Shown here piece by piece: positions 1 through 7,501 of a DNA stretch of 30,481 bases (the first letter of the stretch is position 1; the number at the start of each line of letters is the position of its first letter). This DNA is from DASUBV01 sp035763085 (lineage in GTDB: Bacteria > Actinomycetota > Actinomycetes > Streptosporangiales > Streptosporangiaceae). The translations under genes were made by a program, and so were the position numbers. A model generated the notes under the pieces. It had not been told where the DNA came from and searched no databases. It worked only from the letters and a program-made list of their open reading frames with translations. The stretch covers positions 1-30,481 of the forward strand of contig DASUBV010000029.1 of assembly GCA_035763085.1 (NCBI GenBank), read 5' to 3'.

Positions 1-20
1 GGAATTGTCCCGGAAGCCGC

Positions 21-50
21 TTGACTTCACGCCGGGACCAGAGCAATTGT
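21..50 (+). promoter_or_regulatory. possible promoter of the small HTH-like gene
   Basis: A TTGACT hexamer at 21-26 is followed 18 nt later by AATTGT at 45-50. The -35 is good and the -10 is weak. It lies 74 nt upstream of the ATG at 124. Assigned by eye only. Confidence 0.25.
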
Positions 51-123
51 CGTCCAGAAAACACCGGCGCAGGCAAAAACAGAAACCGGAATAGCGCCGG
101 AGAACAGAAACGGAGTCACCATC

Positions 124-354
124 ATGGCACGCACCCCCGCCACCACCCCCGCCCCGCACGCGGCCCGCAGCGCCGCCGGGGCGACGACCCCGGCCCCCGC
201 GCCCGTTGCCCCGGCGGCCGGCGACAGCCCGGCAGCGGCCGTCCTGGCCGCGCTGTCGGCCGACCCCGCCGGGGCGGCCGTCGCGGTCATCGCCGCCCGC
301 GCCCAGATCAGCGTCCCCGCCGCCCGGCAGGCCCTGCTGTGCTCATCCGCGTGA
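124..354 (+). CDS. short Ala/Pro-rich protein with a truncated HTH-like C-terminus
   Basis: This 76-aa protein begins with an ATG preceded by GGAG (112-115) at good spacing, so it is probably translated. Residues 1-35 are a disordered Ala/Pro/Thr-rich leader. Residues 36-70 (AAAVLAALSADPAG... ISVPAARQALL) read like the first two helices of a winged-helix DNA-binding domain, in which recognition helix and wing should follow. The frame instead stops at 352-354 straight after that helix. I infer a C-terminally truncated member of a small actinobacterial HTH family, or a genuinely short protein. Function is unknown and there is no obvious partner gene nearby. Confidence 0.5.
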   Translation: MARTPATTPAPHAARSAAGATTPAPAPVAPAAGDSPAAAVLAALSADPAGAAVAVIAARAQISVPAARQALLCSSA

Positions 355-770
355 CCGCCGTCGTCCCGGCCGCGGGGATAGGTCAGCCGGGTCCAGTCAT
401 ACCGCGGCCCGCTCGCCGCCGTCATGCTCACCGGACAGAATCTAGGCCATTTGAGTCTGATGGCGGACCAAGATGGCGCCGACAACGAGGACGTGAAGCT
501 GGCCCGAACGGCCGGGCCGGGGGACAGAGAACCGGGACGGCTTCGGGGCCATTCGCTGGACAACTCGGTGCGTCCCCGCTTCCGGGCGTGCGAGGGGACA
601 TCGGGAATAGGAACCTACAACCACTACCGCTGCTGGCCGCCAGCGCGGGCGGGCGCGCCGCCGCGCCACACGCCGCTTCCGGTTAACCGGCCCCGCACGG
701 TGCTCGTTCACCGCTATCGTCCCCGGGAGGCGCGAAAGCGCAGCCGGGCTACTGCCCCACGGAGAACAGC
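355..770. other. gene-poor stretch before the Nudix gene
   Basis: Open frames exist on both strands because of the GC bias, but none has a ribosome binding site together with a recognisable domain. A plus-strand frame opening with ATG near 460 (MADQDGADNEDV) could be a decayed coding remnant; I could not assign it. No tRNA-like cloverleaf or strong hairpin was noticed. Confidence 0.4.
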
Positions 771-1238
771 ATGGTGATCAAAGAGCCGACAGCGAGCACC
801 TTCGTGTTCCGCAGGGAAGCCGGGACGTGGCTGACCGCCCTGGTCTGGCATCCCCGCCTTGAATGCTGGCTGCCCAGCGGCGGGCACGTCGAGGGCACCG
901 AGAACACCGAAGAGGCGGCCATCCGGGAAGCGCGCGAGGAAACCGGCCTGGACGTCCAGCTCCTGCCCGGCCCGGCCGCGCCCGTGCCAGCCGGGTACCC
1001 GCACAAGGTCTTGTGCGCCCCCTGGTGGATCACGGAAATGAGAGCCTCGCCCGACAGCCACACGGCTTCACCGCACGTCCACGTGGACCACGTCTTCGCG
1101 GCAGTCGCCGGCAGCGCCCAGCTGGCCAGCGCCCCGGCGCACACCGTGCGGTGGTTCAGCCGCAGCGGCGTCACGGAAGAGCCCGGCATCTCCCAGGACT
1201 CGCGGCTGCAGGTACTCGAACTGCTTGACCGGATATGA
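771..1238 (+). CDS. Nudix hydrolase
   Basis: This 155-aa protein carries a complete Nudix box at residues 38-60 that fits G-x5-E-x7-R-E-U-x-E-E-x-G-U exactly (G38, E44, R52-E53, E56-E57, G59). These residues bind the divalent metal and the diphosphate of a nucleoside-diphosphate-linked substrate. The upstream WLPSGGHVEG stretch and the overall length are typical of small NUDIX enzymes. The start is ATG at 771, preceded by GGAG at 761-764. The actual substrate (oxidised dNTP, NDP-sugar or other) cannot be read from sequence. It stands alone and is convergent with the next gene on the minus strand. Confidence 0.9.
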   Translation: MVIKEPTASTFVFRREAGTWLTALVWHPRLECWLPSGGHVEGTENTEEAAIREAREETGLDVQLLPGPAAPVPAGYPHKVLCAPWWITEMRASPDSHTASPHVHVDHVFAAVAGSAQLASAPAHTVRWFSRSGVTEEPGISQDSRLQVLELLDRI

Positions 1239-1320
1239 CGGCGCCGTTGGCCGCGCTGCCTGGAACGGCTGACAGGTGCAGGCTCCCGCGACGGACGGGT
1301 GTTCGCGCCGCACCGCCGGA

Positions 1321-2235
1321 TTAGCCGGGGGCGGTGGCTGAGAAGAGGCGCTGGGCGATGGCGGTCGCGGTGGCCAGCGCGAGCTTGGCGTGCTCGCGAG
1401 TCCAGGCGGTTGCCCGCAGGGCCGGGTCGGGGTGGGTGGCTGAGCCGTAGTCGAACAGGGACTGGATCAGCTGGCGCTCGGCGTCGAGGATGGCGGCCTC
1501 CCGCTGTTCGACGTCACGTTCTCTCCTCGGGTTGAGGTGCTCGTCGTGCATGCCGCGGAGTACCTCGACCGCGTCGCGGGAAGCGCGGATGCTGCCTTTC
1601 CAGTCGCCGGCGTCCAGGCGCTGCCGTGCGTCGGTTAGGTCCCGGATCACGGTGCGGTGGTCGTCGGTGGCGGTTCCCTCGGGGAGCTTGACGACGAGGG
1701 TGACGGCGGCGGCCTGCTGCCAGGGGGTAAGTACCTGGTGCGCCCAGGTCTCCGCAGTGACGTCGAACTGCTGCTGTCCGGTATTCCGGATCGGGCTGTG
1801 CGGGTTGACGTTCGGCCGGTGGACCCCTTCCGGCCTCGGGTACGCCGCGGAGATCGGCTCGCCGTGGTTGAGGAGCACTACCTCGGGCGTGACGTAGAGG
1901 GTCAGCTTTCCGCCGTCGCGGACGCGTTCGAGCTGCTCGACGCCGGCCTGCGTCAGGTGCCAGCGGGCGTACTCGCTCGTCGTGTACAGCTTGTCGCCGC
2001 CCTCGAAGGACGCGAACCCGAGCTGGGTGATGATCAGCTCAGCTTTCCCGAGGTCAGCCTGCAGCTTTGCCCCCTGCACGTGGCAGGACGCCAGGATCAT
2101 GGCGGCGACCCCGGGGGCGAGCCCGTCGGCTTGAATCTTTAGCTCGATTTCAAGCACGGGATCCAGGAGCGCCCTGCCTCTCACGGTGCCTGCGCTGATT
2201 GCCACGTGCCCGTAGTACCCGGTCCCGGTGTCCAT
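1321..2235 (-). CDS. hypothetical protein with a possible HEPN-like C-terminal domain
   Basis: This protein is 304 aa from an ATG at 2235 preceded by AAGGAG (2240-2245). The spacing is only 3 nt but this is the best signal, and the longer upstream frame is compositionally unlike the rest. Residues 1-110 look alpha/beta, followed by a linker rich in Pro/Asn/His. The C-terminal 120 residues are helical, with ARQRLDAGDWKGSIRASRDA followed by a closing pattern THPDP...WTREHAKLALATA. That arrangement (gDw..a.ra.R.a.E then gtHp...r.hAklal) resembles HEPN or Abi-C-type helical domains, but I match it only by pattern. No signal peptide or membrane segment is visible. It has its own transcription unit, separated from the upstream pair by a terminator. 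Confidence 0.7.
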   Translation of the reverse strand: MDTGTGYYGHVAISAGTVRGRALLDPVLEIELKIQADGLAPGVAAMILASCHVQGAKLQADLGKAELIITQLGFASFEGGDKLYTTSEYARWHLTQAGVEQLERVRDGGKLTLYVTPEVVLLNHGEPISAAYPRPEGVHRPNVNPHSPIRNTGQQQFDVTAETWAHQVLTPWQQAAAVTLVVKLPEGTATDDHRTVIRDLTDARQRLDAGDWKGSIRASRDAVEVLRGMHDEHLNPRRERDVEQREAAILDAERQLIQSLFDYGSATHPDPALRATAWTREHAKLALATATAIAQRLFSATAPG

Positions 2236-2451
2236 CGGCTCCTTTCTGTTCCTTCCTGTCCCGGGCGAATGTACCCGCTGGGTCATCGGGGGCGGCTGCG
2301 CCGCGCCGGGGTGCCCGCCCGCGCGGAACGGGCGGCGCCGGGGTTGCCATGGCAGAGGTGCGGCCCGCGTAGGGGTGCCGGGCCGCGGCCTGTGCCTGGC
2401 GTTGACCTGTGCCCGCACTACGGGACTGGCGGCTCAGTTCACCTGGGGAGG

Positions 2452-2483
2452 TGAAGCGGCCCGCCCCGGGGCGGGCCGCTTCA
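2452..2483 (-). terminator. perfect 32-bp palindrome, intrinsic-type terminator
   Basis: The 16-nt arm TGAAGCGGCCCGCCCC is followed immediately by its exact reverse complement, with no unpaired loop base beyond what folding requires. It begins 10 nt after the stop codon of the minus-strand gene ending at 2493. There is no U tract, as is common for actinobacterial terminators. Because the element is symmetric, it could also stop plus-strand transcription. Confidence 0.8.
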
Positions 2484-2492
2484 TGACCTGGG

Positions 2493-2966
2493 TCACGGCG
2501 AGCTGGGGATCGGCGCGGCCTGGCTGCCGGGCCAGAAGGGGACCTGCCGGGTCCACTCGCCGAGGACGCGGGCGAACCCTTCGTCGTCGCGCGGGTCGAG
2601 GTCGCCGAGGTTGACTTGCTCAGACGGGTAACCGCGGTGGGTGGTGGCGGTCATCGCGGCGTTTGGGCTGGCGCCCCAGGAGTTGCGAGTTCCCTGGTGC
2701 GCGCTGACGTAGACGACCTCGTCTTCCTGCGGGCGCGGGCGGGGGAGGACCAGGTGAGCCAGGAGGGGATCGTCCTGGGCGGATGCGCGCCCGCCGTGCG
2801 CCTTGCACGCCGCGACGAGCTGCTCGATGCGCACGAGCCGGTCGCGGGCGGCCCACCGCTCGGCCGGGCCGAGGTCTGGCCCCCACGCGCGGACCAGCCA
2901 GCCGGCGGCCCCTTCCGGGAGCGGCCCGGTCTGGCCGTTGCGCAGGGTCCTGGTGACCTCGCACAT
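2493..2966 (-). CDS. hypothetical protein, second gene of an accessory pair
   Basis: 157 aa, not recognised. It starts at ATG 2966 with a GAGG-type ribosome binding site about 9 nt upstream, 18 nt after the stop of the gene before it, so the two are very likely co-transcribed. The N-terminal half is charged and probably helical (AERWAARDRLVRIEQLVAAC). The C-terminal half has a VVYVSAHQGTRN strand-like segment and ends GFARVLGEWTRQVPFW. There is no membrane segment, signal peptide or known catalytic motif. Codon bias in this frame is typical of the organism, supporting a real gene. Confidence 0.65.
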   Translation of the reverse strand: MCEVTRTLRNGQTGPLPEGAAGWLVRAWGPDLGPAERWAARDRLVRIEQLVAACKAHGGRASAQDDPLLAHLVLPRPRPQEDEVVYVSAHQGTRNSWGASPNAAMTATTHRGYPSEQVNLGDLDPRDDEGFARVLGEWTRQVPFWPGSQAAPIPSSP

Positions 2967-2984
2967 CTGCCATGCCCTCGAGTG

Positions 2985-3449
2985 CTAGGACTCCGGGTCG
3001 TTCCCGGCGGCCAGGACCCGTGCCGCGCTGGCGCGCTCGGCAGCGTCGGCGGCGAGTTCGTCGGCGACGGTGAGACGCTGGGGGCGGGTCAGCTCGCCCA
3101 GTGCCGCCGGCGCGTCTGATGCCAGCGCTTCCGCGGCGTCGGTGAAGCTCCACTGGCCGGCATGCCGGTAGCCGTCGCCGGGCAAGGTGACCGGCTCGAT
3201 CTTGTCCGCCGGGCCGCGCAGCTGCCCGATGAGCGCGCTGATGCCGGCCTCCAGCGAGGGGGAGGCGTCCAGGAACGCGGCGGCGTCCCAGGCGTCCTCC
3301 GACAGCCGGGTCAGGACCGAGGCGAGGTAGGCGGCTAGCTCGCTGTCGTCCAGGGTGGTGACGTTGGCGCTGTGGTCGAACCACGGTCCCGGCCAGGTGG
3401 CCAGGCCCGTGGCCCGCTGGGCCGAGGGCAGGACGCTGTAGCTGGTCAT
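2985..3449 (-). CDS. hypothetical protein, first gene of an accessory pair
   Basis: 154 aa, not recognised. I chose ATG at 3449 because GGAG (complement of 3456-3459) sits 6 nt upstream and the sequence before it looks non-coding. The protein is acidic and mostly helical: residues 30-80 (LDDSELAAYLASVLTRLSED and onward), with an Ala/Glu-rich C-terminal helix. It has no Cys and no membrane span. It forms a two-gene unit with the gene ending at 2493, and that unit ends in the palindromic terminator. Both may belong to an integrated accessory island, but no integrase or att site is visible. Confidence 0.65.
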   Translation of the reverse strand: MTSYSVLPSAQRATGLATWPGPWFDHSANVTTLDDSELAAYLASVLTRLSEDAWDAAAFLDASPSLEAGISALIGQLRGPADKIEPVTLPGDGYRHAGQWSFTDAAEALASDAPAALGELTRPQRLTVADELAADAAERASAARVLAAGNDPES

Positions 3450-3583
3450 GGAAGTCTCCGGTACGCACGCCGATGGCGGACTCCGGCACGCGCAGGGCAT
3501 GCCGGGACCCCAAAGGAAGGAAGTAAGAAGGTGACCGGTAGCCCCGCGGCCCGACCGCAGCGCCCGTCCGTGCCTTGAGCATA

Positions 3584-3612
3584 ACCTCCCGGCTGGCCCT
3601 ACGGCGGGAGGT
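3584..3612. repeat. 8-bp inverted repeat
   Basis: ACCTCCCG at 3584-3591 pairs with CGGGAGGT at 3605-3612 across a 13-nt loop. It lies about 135 nt upstream of the accessory gene starting at 3449, so it could be an operator or a weak terminator. Confidence 0.4.
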
Positions 3613-3764
3613 CGCCTTGCGGCCGGTCCGGGGCATCCGGCACCGGTATGACGTGCGCGACAGTGCCCTGGTGTCATGGAGGTTCCCGGCGGCCCTTAGC
3701 TGGCGGCCTCGATGGCAGCGTCCCATTGAGCTAGGTAGCCCCGCAGGCCGAACAGCAGCCCGGC

Positions 3765-3845
3765 GGCGCGCGGCGCATCCCGGACGAGCGGCTGGCCCGC
3801 GGCGAGATCGACGCCGAACAGCGGCTGCGCGAGGTCCTCGACTGC
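3765..3845 (+). pseudogene. SHOCT-domain gene fragment
   Basis: Read from 3774, this gives RIPDERLARGEIDAEQRLRE, followed by VLD. The core DERLARGEID is the hallmark of the short C-terminal SHOCT domain (usual form ILDERLARGEID.eEYrrlr..L). The expected Tyr-Arg after the EQ/EE is missing, there is no upstream start, and an in-frame TAG lies at 3732. I infer the tail end of a decayed gene for a small membrane or oligomerising protein. The rest of that gene is not recognisable. Confidence 0.4.
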
Positions 3846-4117
3846 GGGACCGGGCGCAGCCCGTCCGGAACCGGGGCGGCGGTGACCGCCGCCGGGCAGG
3901 TCACGGACGTTAAACGGACGTGGGGGACGACATGCCGCGCTCACCGTGGCGTCTCTGTCCTCGGCGCAGCCCCCGTGCTCCTCGGCGGGCGCAGCGCAGG
4001 TGAAAGAGACGAGCAATGGCAGCACATGGTCGCCGAAACCGAAGGCGTACTCACCAGGACCGGCCAAGCAGGACCTGTCGGGAACGTGACCCGTGCGCTC
4101 CCGCCTGGGCACGACGC

Positions 4118-5491
4118 TCATCCGGCTGGTTCTCGGGTGACGGGCTCGGACAGGCTGGCGGCCGGATGCGGCTGGCTGGCTGGCTGGTCATTGCCTGGGG
4201 CGGCGGCTCCTGCCGGGAGCATGAGCCGGAATTCGCTGCCGGTGCCGGGCTGGCTGTCTACCTCGATGCGGGCGCCGAGCGAGCGGGCCGCCCTGCGGGC
4301 GATTGCCAGGCCCAGCCCGGAGCCGCCGGTTGCCCGGTCCCTCGCATCGTCGGTGCGGTAGAGCCTGTCGAAGATTCTTTCCAGGTGCTCGGGGCCGATC
4401 CCGGTGCCAGTGTCGCGGACCGCGATGATCACGGCCGGCGGCCGTCGCCGCCGCACCGCCCGGATAGCGACCTTGCCGCCGGGCGGGGTGTACCGGATTG
4501 CGTTGGACACGAAGTTGCTGACCACGGCGTCGATCAGCCGCGGGTCGGTGTCGACCCAGGCGTGCGCGGCGCGCACGGTGAGGCTGACGCCCGCGTTGCG
4601 TGCCGCGAGCCGGAACCGCTGCGCGGTCTGGCGGCACAGGGCGCTGATGTCGACGTGCTCGCCGCGCACGCTGTCGGTGAGTTCGAGCCGGTTCAGCTGC
4701 CGCACGTCGTCTAGCAGCCGTTGCAGCCGCCTGGTTTCGTCTGTGACTATGTCGGCGGCCTCGGCGCGCTCGGCGGGGGTCTGGATGCTGCCGTCGGTCA
4801 GGGCGACCGCGAATCCTGATACCGCGCTGACCGGGGTGGCGATCTCGTGCACCAGGTCGGCGAGGAACCGTTTCTGCTCGGTGTCGGCGTGCTGGAGTTG
4901 CGCCGCCATCGCATCGACCGCCCGGCCGAGCCGCGCGAACTCCTCCGGCCCTGAGGTGCCCATCCGCGTGGAGAAGTCCCCGCCGGCCAGCCGTCCGGCT
5001 GCCTCGATCGCCCGCCCAACCGGCCTGCGCACGGTACGGACCAGCACGGTGGCCGCGACCCAGGCCTCGGCGATGACCACCAGGGCGATAACGGCGGCCA
5101 CCAGCGTTCCCTGCCCTAGTCCGCTGGATGCGGGCGCGTGATGGTCGCGCAATTCAACCGTCCCGCCCGACAGCGGCGCGGTGACCGCCAGCTCCAGCGG
5201 CTCCGATGTCAGCGCCGGGCCGACGAAGACCGTCGTGCCGTTCCTGGTCACGATGATCTGGTCGCTGGGCAGGACCTGCTGCAGCGCGCGCAGGTCGTCT
5301 GCGTCCGCGCCGCCCTGGACCTGGGCAGCGATGGCCTGGGCGGTCGCCAGTGCCTTGGCCCGGTCGGCGGCCTCTTCGGAGGCCGCGCTGAGCTGGCTGG
5401 TGATGACGTTCCCGGCTACCAGGGTGATGATCGCGGTGGCGAGCATGGCCGCCAGCAGCCATACCCGCAGGGAGGCGAGTCGGCTAAGCAC
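4118..5491 (-). CDS. sensor histidine kinase
   Basis: This 457-aa kinase is an inner-membrane sensor paired with the response regulator upstream. TM1 is at residues 11-30, an extracytoplasmic sensor region of about 100 aa follows, TM2 is at about 130-152, and a HAMP linker runs to about 205. The phosphoacceptor His215 lies in FLADLVHEIATPVSAVSGF, an H-box with I-A where the common form has L-R/K. The catalytic domain shows an N-box (N326-N330, NFVSNAIRYTPPGG), a D-box (DTGTGIG, 360-366), the IFDRLYR F-box and the GGSGLGLAI G2-box (389-397). It starts with GTG at 5491, overlapping the regulator stop by 8 nt, so translation is coupled. Its signal is unknown. Confidence 0.93.
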   Translation of the reverse strand: MLSRLASLRVWLLAAMLATAIITLVAGNVITSQLSAASEEAADRAKALATAQAIAAQVQGGADADDLRALQQVLPSDQIIVTRNGTTVFVGPALTSEPLELAVTAPLSGGTVELRDHHAPASSGLGQGTLVAAVIALVVIAEAWVAATVLVRTVRRPVGRAIEAAGRLAGGDFSTRMGTSGPEEFARLGRAVDAMAAQLQHADTEQKRFLADLVHEIATPVSAVSGFAVALTDGSIQTPAERAEAADIVTDETRRLQRLLDDVRQLNRLELTDSVRGEHVDISALCRQTAQRFRLAARNAGVSLTVRAAHAWVDTDPRLIDAVVSNFVSNAIRYTPPGGKVAIRAVRRRRPPAVIIAVRDTGTGIGPEHLERIFDRLYRTDDARDRATGGSGLGLAIARRAARSLGARIEVDSQPGTGSEFRLMLPAGAAAPGNDQPASQPHPAASLSEPVTREPAG

Positions 5492-6167
5492 CGGGGTCCA
5501 GCCGGTAGCCGATGCCGCGCAGCGTCGATATCCGCACTGCGCCGCCGAGCTTGTGCCGCAGGCCGACGATGTGCACGTCGACCGTCTTCTCGCTCACGAA
5601 GCGAGATCCCCAGACCTCGTCAAGCAGCTGCTCGCGGGTGAACGCGCGGCCAGGGCTGGCCATCAGGGTTTCCAGCAGGTCAAACTCCCGCCGTGTCAGG
5701 TCCACCGCGGCGCCGTCGACGGTGCACGTCCTGCCGCGCGGATCCAGCTCCACCGTGCCCGCCCGCAGCGTGCCGTCCCCGCCGGGGAACCCGCGGGCCC
5801 GGCGCAGGTGCGCCCTGACCCTGGCGACCACCTCGTGCGGCAGGAACGGCTTGACCACGTAGTCGTCGGCACCCAGTTCCAGGCCCGCGACCCGGCTGGT
5901 CTCCTCGCCGCGCGCGGTGAGCAAGATGACCGGCACCGAAGAACCGCGCCGTACTTGCCTGATCACCTCGAACCCGTCGACCTCGGGCAACATCACGTCC
6001 ACGATGGCCAGGTCCACGTCGCCCCGCAGCAGCGCCGCGAGGCCCTCCCGGCCGGTGGCCGCTTCCTCCACGGTGAAGCCCGCCTTGGTCAGGTAAAGGC
6101 GCAGCAGCCGCCGCATGCTCAGTTCGTCTTCTACCACGAGGATCCGCGCCGCGTTCATAGCGCACAT
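5484..6167 (-). CDS. OmpR/PhoB-family response regulator
   Basis: About 227 aa from ATG 6167, with AAGGGG (complement of 6177-6182) 9 nt upstream; ATG at 6158 is an alternative and an ATG at 6203 lacks a good site. The receiver domain (residues 5-118) has the acidic pair E13-D14, phosphoacceptor D57 (VDVMLPEVDG), T84 and K106 (VVKPF). The C-terminal winged helix (about 130-225) contains LTRREFDLLETLM and the SEKTVDVHIVGLRHKLG recognition helix. This predicts a DNA-binding transcription factor controlled by the downstream kinase. It is transcribed divergently from the small membrane protein gene at 6283, a likely target. Confidence 0.93.
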   Translation of the reverse strand: MCAMNAARILVVEDELSMRRLLRLYLTKAGFTVEEAATGREGLAALLRGDVDLAIVDVMLPEVDGFEVIRQVRRGSSVPVILLTARGEETSRVAGLELGADDYVVKPFLPHEVVARVRAHLRRARGFPGGDGTLRAGTVELDPRGRTCTVDGAAVDLTRREFDLLETLMASPGRAFTREQLLDEVWGSRFVSEKTVDVHIVGLRHKLGGAVRISTLRGIGYRLDPGA

Positions 6168-6206
6168 CGTCGCACGCCCCTTACCGGCCGCTGGCCCGTC
6201 CATAAC

Positions 6207-6244
6207 GGTTCCCTAACCTGGCCGTCCTACCGTCGAGGCTAACC
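6207..6244. promoter_or_regulatory. candidate response-regulator binding region
   Basis: The divergent region between the regulator and the 64-aa gene holds GGTTccctAACC (6207-6218, 4-bp arms) and a second CTAACC at 6239-6244, giving two CTAACC copies 26 bp apart. Direct or inverted hexamers are usual for OmpR-family proteins, although this spacing is not standard. Confidence 0.3.
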
Positions 6245-6282
6245 GGACAGACGCCGGAAACCCGGCAGACAGGAAAGAACCC

Positions 6283-6477
6283 ATGAGTTCCGCCGTCATC
6301 ATGAACCTGATCGCCATCGCCGTCGTCGTCGGCGGCTGGGCAGCCGCCGTGTGGGCCGTCTACAGCAAGCTAGGCGACCCCTACGCGCAGGCCGGGACCC
6401 GGCTCCCGGACGTGATCCGGGAGCCGGGCGCGCGTTCGCGGCCCGAGCCCGTCCTGACGGGCCGCCGTGCCGCCTGA
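6283..6477 (+). CDS. small single-span membrane protein
   Basis: 64 aa. An AGGAAAG site at 6271-6277 precedes ATG 6283. Residues 5-27 (VIMNLIAIAVVVGGWAAAVWAV) form one transmembrane helix; the remainder is a short, Arg/Pro-rich, probably cytoplasmic tail. It is divergent from the response regulator gene and 39 nt ahead of the orphan receiver gene, so it may be part of, or controlled by, this signalling locus. No family is recognised. Confidence 0.7.
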   Translation: MSSAVIMNLIAIAVVVGGWAAAVWAVYSKLGDPYAQAGTRLPDVIREPGARSRPEPVLTGRRAA

Positions 6478-6516
6478 CGCCGGCACCCCTCACTCGCCCC
6501 AGGCAGGGGACAGCCG

Positions 6517-6924
6517 ATGACCCACGGTGCTCCCGGGCAGTGGACGGCGTCGGCCCGCCGGATCCTGGTCATCGACGACGAGCGCGGCATCCGGAGCCTC
6601 ACCGCACGCGCGCTGAGCGCGGCCGGGTTCACCGTGGCCCTGGCGGCCACTGGCTGCCAGGGCCTCAGCATAGCCCTGCGCGAGCCCTGTGACCTGGTAG
6701 TACTTGACCTGCACCTGCCCGACCTCGACGGGGAAGAGCTCCTGCGCCGGCTGCGCCGCGAACGGCCCCGGCAGGCCGTCTTGATCTGGTCGGCGACCGG
6801 AGATCGCCACGCGGCCAGCCGGTGCCGTTCCCTCGGTGCATGCGGCTACCTGGCCAAGCCGTTCACCCTCGCCGAGCTCATCCGGTCCGTCGCCGACACC
6901 TGCTCGCAGCCGCAGCCTTCCTGA
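6517..6924 (+). CDS. stand-alone receiver-domain (CheY-like) protein
   Basis: 135 aa with a single receiver domain and no output domain. The acidic pair D20-D21, phosphoacceptor D64 (VVLDLHLPDLDG), S92 or T94 at the switch position, and K114 (YLAKPF) are all present, so phosphorylation is plausible. AGGGGA sits just upstream of ATG 6517. The C-terminus (IRSVADTCSQPQPS) ends right after the last receiver helix. It follows the small membrane gene and is the neighbour of a complete two-component pair. It may act as a phosphate sink or connector for that kinase, or for an unlinked one; this is inference. Confidence 0.85.
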   Translation: MTHGAPGQWTASARRILVIDDERGIRSLTARALSAAGFTVALAATGCQGLSIALREPCDLVVLDLHLPDLDGEELLRRLRRERPRQAVLIWSATGDRHAASRCRSLGACGYLAKPFTLAELIRSVADTCSQPQPS

Positions 6925-6948
6925 CACCAGCGCCAGATCCTGATGCCG

Positions 6949-7290
6949 TCAGGCCACCATTTCGTCGGTTGAGTCACCGCCGCGTACCTGCAGGACCCCG
7001 TCAAGGCTTTGCAGTTCGCCCGTGAGGCCGGGGACGGAGCCACGGCCGTGGACACGCAAGACCATGCTGACGACGCGCCCGCCGCCCGCCCGGGGGTCGG
7101 CCGGGCGGTATTCAGTAGCGACCTCACCCACGGTGAAGCCCCAGCTGGGTGCAGTTGGCCAGCACGCTGCGCAGGACGCCTTCGCCGTCACGGTAAGCCA
7201 CGGTTATCTCGCTCGGGCCCGGCGCCAGGCCGAGCTTGCCGTGCAGCCGGGTATAGCCGAAGACCACGATGAAGTGAGCCGCTGGCCCGG
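6949..7290 (-). pseudogene. MgtC/SapB-family remnant, 5'-truncated and frameshifted
   Basis: Only the C-terminal part of an MgtC-type protein remains. One frame gives AAHFIVVFGYTRLHGKLG (end of the last membrane helix) and EITVAYRDGEGVLRSVLANC, then stops. The next frame continues with FTVGEVATEYRPADP, then VVSMVLRVHGRGSV, and ends in LDGVLQVRGGDSTDE, the ACT-like C-terminal domain of the family. Removing one C from the four-C run at 7139-7142 would rejoin the frames (QLG-FTVGEVATEYR). The N-terminal membrane domain, about two thirds of a normal protein of about 230 aa, is absent. MgtC proteins act in magnesium limitation and survival under stress. Confidence 0.8.
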
Positions 7291-7501
7291 TCAAGAACAG
7301 ATGGGCCTGTCTGAAGGCACCGAGTCGGCCGCCCGCCACCGACGAGGCACCCGCCGGCGGGGCATCCGGCATGACCGCAGTCCGTGACGGGTTACCGCTG
7401 CACCCGGGTGACCTGCGCCGCCCGAGGTAACGCCGGGGAAAGACGGGGATCGCGGGGGTTGCCCGGCACTCCATGACCTGCTCCGGACGCGGGCCGCAAC
7501 A

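Larger units (their letters stand above)
3450..4117. other. intergenic stretch with a hairpin and a SHOCT remnant
   Basis: These 668 bases lie between the accessory pair and the histidine kinase gene. They hold the inverted repeat at 3584-3612 and a plus-strand SHOCT-like fragment near 3765-3845. The remaining open frames on both strands lack ribosome binding sites and domain similarity, and I regard them as non-coding or decayed. Confidence 0.5.

Noticed and set aside
424..777. Plus-strand frame containing MADQDGADNEDV
   Set aside because: No ribosome binding site; the second half becomes Arg/Pro-rich, and it runs into the Nudix start. At most a decayed fragment.
3696..4121. 141-codon minus-strand frame upstream of the histidine kinase end
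   Set aside because: No start signal, and the opposite strand carries the SHOCT remnant. The composition is that of a shadow frame.
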